Source: Xanthostigma xanthostigma
Taxonomy: Eukaryota; Arthropoda; Insecta; Raphidioptera; Raphidiidae
NCBI GenBank assembly: GCA_963575645.1
Contig: OY754469.1
Span: forward strand, 47,140,753-47,204,752
DNA: 64,000 nt
Reading direction: 5' to 3'
Shown here piece by piece: positions 55,134 to 64,000 of this stretch; position 1 is the first letter of the stretch; the number at the start of each line of letters is the position of its first letter. Below the pieces are notes generated by a model. That model worked only from the letters and a program-made list of their open reading frames with translations. It searched no databases and was not told the origin of the DNA. Position numbers and translations under genes: made by a program.

Positions 55134-55695
55134 TTAGTTAAATACCATAACGCATAATACATGTGTTCGCAGGGTTTGGCACAGCGACTGGTGTTTTTTT
55201 ACCTATACCGTTCCCTCGCGCCGCCCACCCCACTAACCGCCGCTGTGCCGTCCGCCCGCCGCCAATAGCCCATGCCTACCGATAAAAGCGTGCTAGGTAC
55301 TTACGCAACAGGACGATGATGATAAGTGCTCTCTGTTTTGTATTATTAAATGATTTTATTTGTCTCACTCTTTCCTCCTGTCTCATTCTCTTGTACATTT
55401 GCAAGCCTTCCTTTTTAATAATACTTTAATGAAAACTCCGCTTATGTAGAGTAAAGTTACCGCATATCGATCAGTGATCACCCACCTGTAGTCGACCAAT
55501 TTTATGTTTCTTGTCACCAGAATATTGCAATGTCGGGTTTCAGTTCCCTAGTTTTGTGAGTTACAAATCAACGTGATGCAGTGCCGGCTATCCAGATGCA
55601 GTAGGTGAAGTTTCACCTTTTTTCTATATCTTCTCCCATAAAAATGTAGCATGTATCTTGTTTGTAATAGTGTTATGACTCGATACACGAATAAA
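55134..55695. other. No gene recognised; GC-rich patch at 55195-55295
   Basis: CGTTCCCTCGCGCCGCCCAC and CGTCCGCCCGCCGCCAATAG stand out from the AT-rich surroundings. No frame or motif. Confidence 0.4.
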
Positions 55696-56372
55696 GGCCG
55701 CTGCATACGAGGCTAGAAACGCTGCTAGATTCCTTGCTAGATTTGCCTACTAGTTTTCTTGATTGCTGTTATGTGCTCGCTTCACACGAGACGTCTTTTC
55801 AAGCTAGTTTTGTGAATAATTCTGGTGCGCGCGCAGTTCAAATATAAACACAGAGCAAAACGTGTCTGTTGTCTGACTCTGAGCAGAATGACGCAATGTT
55901 GGTTTGTAGGCGTTTGTTCAAGTCGCCCACGTGACAAGGTACTGTTTTCTGATTTGTTCTTGCTCATACCTAGCAAGGAAAATAGCCCCTGTTCTAATTT
56001 CAAAACCTATCTTTTGAGGTAGCAGGCGAGCCTGCAGTGACGTCATTTCCAGCTTTGTACTTAACCTGCCGGCCCGCAGAACTTAATGCCCGTGATTGAA
56101 TTTCTTATATTTTCTAAAAGGTTATCAACTCTCAGCTCGTTGGTTTGTGGGCGTTTGTTCAAGTCGCCCACGTGACAAGATACTGCTTCCTGATTGGTTC
56201 TTGCTCATACCTAGCAGCGAACTTAGCAAGGAAAATAGCCCCTGTTCTAATTTTAAAACTTATATCTTGTGAGCTAGAAGGCGAGCCCGCAGTGACGTCA
56301 TTTCCAGCTTCGTACCAAGCCTACCGGCCAGAAGAAGTCCAAGCAGTGTTTCTAGCCTCGTGTGCTGCACAT
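55696..56372. mobile_element. DNA element family H, copy 1, with internal duplication
   Basis: Left end GGCCGCTGCATACGAGGCTA, right end TAGCCTCGTGTGCTGCACA, inverted. The interior block from GGTTTGTAGGCGTTTGTTCA to CAGTGACGTCATTTCCAGCT occurs twice (about 55890-56065 and 56140-56315). The copy at 58868 has it once. No transposase; frames at 55782-56420 are shadows. The superfamily is not certain. Confidence 0.75.
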
Positions 56373-56714
56373 AAACTTATTGCTTGCTGCAGACACAATT
56401 ATTTATTTGGTTCACTATGAAGTGTTCGATCATAGATGGATGTCGGTATATGGCATCTTTACCCTATAATAATATTTCACGGACGCTGATATATTGAACA
56501 ATTGTCTACCCGCTTTTTCACTTGAAAATAAATGCAAATTTGAGGAATTTTCTTTTTAAGATATTGCTTAATTAAGGTGTCGTATTTTTCGACCTACACT
56601 TCTAATTATTAAATTATAAGAAGATAATATTTTTTTGAAGATACTGCGTAAAAAATACTACTTTCCAAAAATTCCAGTCATTTGGGCAACAGGACCAATT
56701 CAACTTGACAAATA
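56373..56714. other. No feature recognised
   Basis: AT-rich sequence. Confidence 0.5.
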
Positions 56715-57130
56715 CAGTGTAAACTCCATTTAGCGTCACTCGATATAACGACAAACTCCTTAAAACGTCGAAATCACTTAACTCTAGTTGGTTTACCTTA
56801 TTGGTCATACAATTATACACTCTAAATAACGACACACCCACTCTAAATAACGACAACAATACGTCATCGTTAAGCAATGAACAGTACGTGTTTGTTATTT
56901 TGTTGCTTTGTGGTCGGCATCATGCGTACTGAAGATTCTAAGAAATTCGTTCTTTTGTTTGTTGGGATTATCTTTCATATGTTTAGCTCAGCTGCTTTGT
57001 TGGTCAGTTGTAAATCCATATTATAGTAAAAAAATATTAATGGTTATTTAATCTCTCCGTTTAACCACAACTCTTCATAATGCCAGAAAGTGCACAGTCC
57101 CTTAAGTGTCGCTATGCAGAGTTCACACTG
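56715..57130. mobile_element. pogo/Tigger-like non-autonomous element
   Basis: CAGTGTAAACTCCATTTAGC at the left and, on the reverse strand, CAGTGTGAACTCTGCATAGC at the right, with TA outside both (56713-56714, 57131-57132). CTCTAAATAACGACA is repeated inside the left half. The CAGTG start and 'ATAACGACA' phrasing are typical of pogo. A right-end fragment lies at 16980-17078. Confidence 0.75.
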
Positions 57131-57132
57131 TA

Positions 57133-57879
57133 TTGACATTTTGAAATATTATATTTTACAATATTGATATATTAGTTTTAACAAATTTTTGCTCTAAAAT
57201 TTCTATTTTCTGTTTTGGATTGCAACTTAAGAAACATCTGTACAGAACACCTTTTAGAGTTTTCATATCGTTGAAAATTTTAAAGAAAACTTTCAACAAG
57301 ATTTTAAAGTAAATGAGAAAATATCTCAAATTAAAATATTTTTTTTTATTTTGTCGTACAGAAAACATGAAAACGAAACTAAAAAAAAAAAAACTAGCAG
57401 CAACTAAGAAGAAATGATACCTTGCTGATAAACAACGCTGGGCTGAGAACTAAGTTTTATATTCGTTGACACATGCAGTATACTCCTAGGAAAAATATTT
57501 CCAGTGACGTTTTGTACGTACAAATTATAAAAACTATAAGTTCAAATTATTCTAATTACAACTATAATATTAACCAATTCAAAACTATTTGGTATTTGAA
57601 AAACTGAAATAGATAAATATTTTTAACAGACTTCGACTAACTTACCGCCTATTTGAAAAAATATATAAATATCTCAGATATGCTTAATATTAACGTATCT
57701 TATAGAAAAAAGTACGCTGAATCGATTAGGCCTAAGGTCTGAGGGCAAATTCGTTCTTGATTGGTTTAAACGCTATGACGGTTCAAAATGTAAAAAAATA
57801 AACAGATTAAAAGGCCTATATCTCCGAAACGAAAACAGATACAGGGTTGCGGATGTTCGGAATCGACTGAAAATAACTT
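57133..57879. other. No feature recognised
   Basis: AT-rich; reverse frames at 57156-57368 and 57766-57951 not supported. Confidence 0.5.
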
Positions 57880-58535
57880 TTGACGTGATAACGTCTTATA
57901 AATTGATGAATCACCAATCTTATAAATTGATAAAACACCGGCTGCATGCACGAAAAAGTGTAACGTTCCTAAATCCTAACGTTCGAAACGCGTAACGTTC
58001 AGCCTGATCCTGTGCGTGCTTTTTGCTAATTTCTCGCTCAATTTAAATCAGATCGGTTTGAAACCAGTCTTAAACGAAAGAGGAGAACATTTTACATAGA
58101 TTTCGTATAACAGAATTTGCCTAAACAGTTTTTTTATACAAATTTATATAGAAAAATAGCTGTATAAATGCAATGTTGTCTAATGCATGGCGCGACGCGG
58201 TCGGTCGTCTTTGTTTGCCGTACATGGAAATTAGAAGATAACGTATGTCTTGTCTTAACATGAAAACGGCTGCATTTCTAATGTTTAATTCAATTTTTTG
58301 ACATTAGTATTTTGTGAAATGCAACGCCTTCTAAGTTAAGTATTGGAATAACTAATTATTATTAGAACATAATACTTTGACAGTTGCAAACGTCACTTTT
58401 GACATTTCTTATCATTCCGACACCAAGGATAAGCGGATTGAAACCAAATTTTGGGAGGTTTAGGTTATGTATTACGGAATACGTTATCACGTAAAACTAT
58501 CGTCCGTAAACCGACTTTACAGACAACCATTTTTT
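57880..58535 (+). mobile_element. DNA element family C, copy with replaced interior
   Basis: Left 57880-58030 matches 28848-29030 and right 58455-58535 matches the 3' end of that copy, but the 420 bp between are unrelated, apart from a short family B phrase (GGATTGAAACCAAATTTTGG) at 58436. Either an insertion with deletion or a recombinant. Confidence 0.7.
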
Positions 58536-58867
58536 TTCTATATAAGTAGGTATGCATGTTGTATATGTTGCACACTTACTACTTGAACACTGTAAAGTGT
58601 CAAGCTGCATTAAAAGTTGCTGCCAGCACGGCTTTGCAACCTGCTGGACCGGGCAGGTATAGTGACGATGCCTTACGACCCAGCACCAGTGACAGTTTTT
58701 AGTCATCAAACGCCACAATGTATCGTTTTATTTGTGTACAGCGGGGGCACAAGAAAAGCTGTCTGAACAGTTCTGGCGTACGGAGCTTCAGTATAGACAT
58801 CTACAATGCAACACCAATGCGAGTGGTGTAATCTCTATGTCCCAGACATGCAGAAATAATGGTGCTA
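58536..58867. other. No gene recognised
   Basis: The reverse frame at 58497-58718 has several cysteines but no ordered zinc-finger spacing. Confidence 0.45.
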
Positions 58868-59305
58868 AAGGCCGCTGCACACGAGGCTAGAAACGCTGCT
58901 AGATTTGCCCACTAGTTTTCTAGCGCTGGTTCTTTTGATTGCTGTTATGTTCACACGAGACGTCTTCTCAAGCTAGTTTTGTGAATAAATCTGGTGCGCG
59001 CGCAGTGACAGATCAAATATAAACACAGAGCAAAACGTGTCTGTTGTCTGACTCTGAGCAGAATGTCGCAATGTTGTTTTGTAGGCGTTCGTTCAAGTCG
59101 CCCACGTGACAAGATACTGCTTTCTGATAAGATTCTTGCTCATACCTAGAAAGGAAAATAGCCCCTGTTCTAATTTTAAAACCTATCTATTGAGCTAGCA
59201 GGCGAGTCTGCAGTGACGTCATTTCCAGCTTTGTACTTAACCTGCCGGCCTGCAGAACTTAATGCCCGCGATTGAATTTCTTATATTTTCTAAAAGGTTA
59301 TCAAA
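58868..59305. mobile_element. DNA element family H, copy 2
   Basis: GGCCGCTGCACACGAGGCTA start and the same CACGTGACAAGATACTGC interior as 55696-56372. The right terminal repeat is missing; the match ends near CTAAAAGGTTATCAA. Confidence 0.75.
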
Positions 59306-59334
59306 CGATCGCACTGAAATTCTCGTGTAGTTAA

Positions 59335-60013
59335 GGAGGTTGAGCCGTTTTACGAAGATAATGTACAAAATCTGAAATAAAGTTTTTTTAATAGATTTTT
59401 TATGACAAAATTTTCTGTAAAAAATCCAAAATCATTAGGAGATTTATAAAGTTAAAAATTAAAAAAAACTTTTACATGTAGTTTTATGGAAAATATGTCA
59501 ACCTAGCATGCAAAGGGTACATTTTAATTTTTTGCAAATAACCAAATGTCAGCAGTTCCGAAAACTAACTATGTAAAGCATCGATGTCTTATACGCATAT
59601 TTTAATATTTTTTCCAATTTAATTAGGAGACTTTTAATCAATAAAAAAAATTATTAAACCTTAGCACTTTTCGATTATGGACTTTTATTCTTGACAATTT
59701 GAACTGAACTTTCAACTTTTTAAAGATTTAATTTTATGTTTTTTTTTAATTATTTACTGCAAAAAATATGTAAAATACAGATATTTACATAAATTTATTT
59801 TTTCTAACCTAACTTTGTACAAAAAAATTCAAAAGCTAGTCCATTAAGTAAAATACTGATATAATTAATTAATATCAAAAAAAATTATTTATTTTTGCCT
59901 TAATGACAATAATTTATTAGTATCATCAACTTATAACCTTTTGTAAAAATTTATTATGGAAAATTTCCCATTTAGAATTCGACTTACTTTTGATTGGGAC
60001 TCCATCAACCTCC
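59335..60013. mobile_element. TTAA-flanked DNA element family D, copy 2
   Basis: GGAGGTTGA / TCAACCTCC ends with TTAA at 59331-59334 and 60014-60017. Same orientation as 16193-16894, with scattered small deletions. Confidence 0.82.
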
Positions 60014-60124
60014 TTAAAAAACCGGTCTGGGTATTTACGAACATCTTTAAAATAGGAATGAAATAAGCCTTTTGAGTGCAGTTCTAGAAAAAGACGATGA
60101 ATCCAATGTGTTTTTTAAGCTTCG

Positions 60125-61085
60125 CCTTTTTTTAACCGACGAAAAACAAAAACGGAGGAGATTCTCAATTCGACGCGTATATTTTTTTTTTGTTTTTTTT
60201 TTTTTTTTTATTTATGTATGACCACGCATAACTTTTTACAGAGTAGTCCGATTTTGATAATTATTTTTTTGTTTGAAAGGGTATACCCCAAAGCTGGTCC
60301 CATATAAATTTGGTAAAAAAATTCCAACCCTAAGGGTAGGAAAACAGGGGATGATTGATTGTTCACTCACTGATTGTAATGTATGACCACACATAACTTT
60401 TTACACAGTGGTCCAATTTTGATAATTATTTTTTTATTGGATAGGGTATACCTCGAGGCTCGTCTCATATAAATTTGGAAAAAAACTCCTACCCTAAGGG
60501 TGGGAAAATAGGGGTGATTTATAGTTCACTCACAGATTTTCATGCTTTGTGTATTACAATTATAAATTATATAGCCACAAAAAATTATAAAATAAAAACT
60601 TTTTAACAAAAAAATTAAACCGCCGAAAAACTGAAAAGCAAAAAATAATAAATCTTTTTATTTAACTAAGTTCTATCTAAGTAGTTGAACGTATGTGAAA
60701 GTCTAGTATATCTAAGTAATTTTCAGTCGGCGTCAAACCATCAATGAACAAAGATCACTAAAAGAAATAACCAAATCAAATTAACAATGATACGTGAAAT
60801 CTCCAGCGATAAACATTAACATTCCAAACATGCGCTCTCCACATGACCACTCGCAAAGACGTGTGCCCTCAGTTTGCCCGTTCGGGTTGCTCTGTCGCTG
60901 ACATTAACTTCGTGAACGCTCAGAGATTTCCGGCGAAGGATTGTTGACGCCGACTCAAAATTACTTAGATATACTAGACTGTCACATACGTTCAACTACT
61001 TAGATAGAACTTAGTTAAATAAAAAGATTTATTATTTTTTGCTTTTCAGTTTTTCGGCGGTTTAATTTTTTTGTTAAAAAGTTTT
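60125..61085 (+). mobile_element. Repeat family M, larger copy with internal inverted repeat
   Basis: Starts TTTTTAACCGACGAAAAACA then AAACGGAGGAGATTCTCAA. Two 165 bp units beginning ATGTATGACCAC (60214 and 60379) follow. From 60600 to 61083 comes an inverted repeat with arms of about 120 bp (AACAAAAAAATTAAACCGCC to GTCTAGTATATCTAAGTAA and mirror). Class unknown; related to 53579-54055. Confidence 0.65.
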
Positions 61086-61790
61086 TTTACGAGATACGCA
61101 CAAAATTACAAGCTCTTCCACGTCCATATCGCTCGACGAAAGAGTCACAACTGGCCATCAGTTGGCTGTTAAAAGTGGCTGCTCAAATATTTCGGCCGCG
61201 CTGCCTGGCTGCGCAGCCAGACTGCCCAGTACGCGGGGGCCATAAAGATAGACTAATAACTAACGGCTAATAATTAATAATAATAATAAATTTCAGTATT
61301 GCGCCAAAGTAAATTCGTATACAATATTGTTGGAAGGTATATAAACGGTCGTACAAACATCACTGCATGCTTGTATTTGTAATGCCTTGTCACATTTTAT
61401 TAAACTGTCTGATGCACCACGTGCAGTAAATATCCGGTGTAGTTTGTTTTTCTCGACGTAGCTATCGTCAAATAATTCTGGTTAGTAAAAAGTCACCGGA
61501 ACAACGGAACGTTTTAAAGTGTATCCGTTTTTGAAAGACAAATATACACGAGTTGTTATTGCGTTCATGTTGCATGTAGAACAAACGAGTTGTTTACGTT
61601 TAAAAAAAAATAAAAAAACATAAACCTGGAACTCACTTTTTAATGCTGCACATCACTGAATAACTGGGTGCTTAAAATGCAGCTCGAAACAGCTTCTGTG
61701 TTTTTGGTCTAAAAATTCTAAGGAATAGTTTTAAGAATTATTGTTTTCAGCACGTAAAGATCTATCGTGACTACTCATGTATGATTATAA
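61086..61790. other. No gene recognised
   Basis: 61110-61240 is GC-richer with the palindrome GGCTGCGCAGCC. No frame of note. Confidence 0.45.
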
Positions 61791-61880
61791 TTTTAGTATA
61801 TCTGCCACTATTGGCGTCGGTCGGATGACAAGACCTATAAGAGTTGGCCCAAAATTTCTTGACGGTTCATAGCCTCCTGA
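61791..61880 (+). repeat. Repeat family N fragment
   Basis: CACTATTGGCGTCGGTCGGA and CAAAATTTCTTGACGGTTCA, as at 22335-22425. Confidence 0.6.
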
Positions 61881-61976
61881 ATAATTGGGCACTAATTTTT
61901 TAAAACGTTTGCAATAGCTTTCAAAACCCTTAACTGATTTTTACTTTTGTAGTGGTTGATTATTATTAATACTAAG

Positions 61977-62230
61977 TCTAAAGCTTTATTCGAATCTTTG
62001 ATTAACGTCTGATTAGAACTCTTCAATAAATAAAATTATCGACCAATTAATAATTTTGAAGGAATTTTAGAAAAAGCTAATTAGAAATTAAATATATATT
62101 ATTTTTTTTTATTTTTTAGATCAGTTCTGAAGAAGACCCAAATCCGGATCAAAACGTTAATGTATTAATTATATATTTTGTTAATATATTGTCTGAAAAA
62201 TTGGTCGATAATTTTATCTAAAGCTTTATT
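61977..62230 (+). mobile_element. Penelope-like copy, 226 bp, 14 bp target duplication
   Basis: Insert 61991-62216 with TCTAAAGCTTTATT on both sides (61977-61990, 62217-62230). Leader, short inverted tail piece, about 60 bp of unrelated AT-rich sequence, hammerhead-like core, tail. No coding. Confidence 0.92.
62121..62160 (+). ncRNA. Hammerhead-like motif, decayed
   Basis: CTGAAGA at 62127-62133, GACCC/GGATC stem with one mismatch, then AAAACGTT in place of GAAACGTT. Confidence 0.35.
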
Positions 62231-63583
62231 ACCTAACGTTAAAATAAAGGTTGTTAAAAGATATAAATTACAAGGTTACCTAAGCGAAAAAATTTAAGTT
62301 ATTATCTAAAAAAAGAAGTAAGAAAAAAAATCCTCTTAAAAATGCTAAGAAATAAAAAATTTTTTGTCTTATTTTTTTACGTTTAAAAAATTGATTTTTT
62401 TGCTGATATTAATATTTGTATAAATTTTGTGAAGACTTATGCGTTTACATTAAATGCTGAATTGAAATAAAGCCTTACTTGAACGGACTATTTGTGAATA
62501 TTCGTCAAAAGTAACGTGTCATAACCAACACTGTGTATACAGGATGATTTTTAAGTGAATTCTTCTTTTTTAACAGCGTGTGGATATCAAATAGACAGAC
62601 GAATATTTTACGTAACTTTTTTATCAAAACTCAAAAATAAGAGAGAAACAGCCTTTTAAAGTTGAATTAAATTTTATTTAATTAATTCAAAAGCCCGGTT
62701 AACATACGCGAAGAAATAATGGCACGAATCGGAAATGCATCCCAAATAATTCCCTTATCGCTACTACAAGCATGTACAGAAGCATGGCTGAGACGCACGC
62801 ATATTTATGTCCAGCAAAACGGGAACAACTTCGAACAATTTCTGTAAATACTTTTTAATGACAACATATTTCAATAGTGACATAACATAACGCCAGGGCC
62901 GACCTCAACATTTGATAAAATTTAATAAAACTTCGAAAGCTCGCTCTTCTTAAATGTTTGAGTTTTGATTTACTTGAAATATTTGTTCGTCTATTTGATT
63001 TCTACACGCTAAATCAACTTAAAAATCACCTGTATGCTTCTTGTTTATAAAAATAAAAAATGTTGCTTCTACTATTTTTATTAGATAAATTACCCGCACG
63101 CAAAAAAGTTTGAAAAAAACTTAACTCGCATCGACTATATAGGGTAGAGGTGGGTACGGTGTGTAGTGTATCAGGACGAGAGTCCATCTCCTGCTTACAT
63201 TTACAGTTGCCCCGACCGACCATATATCAAAAGCCATATTTTCAAACTCCATTATAAAAACACTAAAAAGTAAAATGTAATCTGGCGTGAGAGTTATTGC
63301 AAGCACTCTATTTTCCGCGACGAACTCGAAGAAATCTACATACCTCTTCCTATTGTCTCTATTCCTCTCCCGTATGCCAGTCCTCTAGGCTCGTATAACA
63401 TTCTTGAACCCAGACTTCTAAAGTATTTGAGTAAATGTATTTCAAAATACAAACACTTTTCTAGTATTTGTATTTCAAATACTTTTAAAAAGTATTTTTT
63501 ACAAGGTCCCTAAAAAAACGTGTCCATGGGCGCATAGCCTAAAAACCAATAAATTTTTAGTTACAGATATGTTTAGCGAGATT
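62231..63583. other. Low-copy stretch without features
   Basis: AT-rich; reverse frames at 63026-63306 show no domain. Confidence 0.45.
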
Positions 63584-63585
63584 TT

Positions 63586-63880
63586 AGATATAGATAGATA
63601 GATAGATAGCATTTATTGTCAGTAGAGATACAAATGATCTATGTGACACGTCAAAAAAATTTCGGAAAACAAAAATATTATTTAAAATAATCTATGAATT
63701 CATTTACATTATAAAATGCATTTTCCAGTAAAAAATTCTTTATCTTTTTCTTGAAAACCTTTATTTCATTAATTTTAAAACTCATATAGGGATATCCATT
63801 GAATTCACAAACATGTTCTATGTTCAACGTTTGTGCTTTTTTTAGAAATAGAAATATAGTCGAAAACTAGGCAATGTTGG
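63586..63880 (-). pseudogene. LINE ORF2 C-terminus and (GATA)n tail
   Basis: Reverse frame reads FLKKAQTLNIEHVCEFNGYP, YMSFKINEIKVFKKKIKNFL, LENAFYNVNEFIDYFK and stops at 63678-63680. This is the usual end of a CR1/Jockey-type protein (FKKKxKxFLLExxxYxVxEF). The 3' untranslated part ends in a GATA/TATC repeat (63586-63609). The piece just upstream is cut off near 63880. A different family from those at 20108 and 24895. Confidence 0.75.
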
Positions 63881-63995
63881 AAGGTGTTACCATGTATAAT
63901 ATAATAATGTTATATTCGGATTCAGTGCACTCGAAAACCTATTTCTAGAGCTTAGGATTTGTTAAGATTGTGAATTCAATGGGATATCCCTATAT
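63784..63995. repeat. Inverted repeat at the right window edge
   Basis: 63784-63809 and 63970-63995 are near-exact complements (GTGAATTCAATGG + ATATCCCTATAT). The left one is coding sequence of the LINE, so a second, forward copy of that LINE segment starts near 63968 and may continue past the window. Confidence 0.7.
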
Positions 63996-64000
63996 CTAAA

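Overview
This is a 64 kb stretch of AT-rich animal nuclear DNA, almost certainly from an insect and most likely from a moth or butterfly (Lepidoptera). That call rests on remembered repeat signatures: Helitron ends of the type starting ...ACTAATATTATAAAG and finishing in CTAGT, and the AGGAGGAGGTTCT repeat of lepidopteran introns. No complete host gene can be supported. Nearly all open frames are shorter than 110 codons and lie in repeats. The window reads as intergenic or intronic sequence built from nested transposable elements.

The most coherent content is a Penelope-like retroelement (PLE) family, seen about ten times (near 3649, 19568, 19690, 22500, 30588, 33013, 35880, 40840, 48756, 61991). 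Two copies keep coding sequence: 48867-49663 (+), the C-terminal end of the reverse transcriptase plus a GIY-YIG endonuclease, and 30905-31362 (-), the endonuclease only; both are broken. Copies start with a 34-35 nt leader, continue into an inverted piece of their own 3' tail and end in the tail. Several have 13-16 bp target duplications that I could read directly. Just before the tail lies a CTGAAGA / stem / GAAACGTY arrangement that looks like a hammerhead ribozyme core, a motif known from PLE terminal repeats. A second PLE-like family makes an inverted repeat at 8879-9386.

Region by region. 1-5 kb: tandem duplication, a 564 bp foldback element, a hAT-type element with 8 bp target duplication holding a PLE piece. 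5-10 kb: an unassigned GC-richer block, two adjacent Helitrons, a 1.6 kb TA-flanked element. 11-18 kb: tRNA-derived SINE, palindromic MITEs, an inverted pair of one DNA-element family, a TTAA-flanked element, a mariner-like MITE. 19-25 kb: PLE micro-copies, three different LINE tails or C-terminal ends. 26-36 kb: SINE, second copies of earlier families, and a Helitron containing a MITE containing a PLE. 36-48 kb: sparse, with SINEs, a PLE palindrome and a tandem array split by an insertion. 48-64 kb: the best PLE copy, a Helitron split by a 1,587 bp TTAA-flanked element, paired MITEs, a pogo-like element and a LINE end at the right edge.

Functionally, the elements with visible protein remnants (PLE, LINEs) are dead, and the rest are non-autonomous families that would depend on enzymes encoded elsewhere. 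Coordinates of repeats without target duplications are approximate (within about 20 bp), because family limits were judged by comparing copies by eye.
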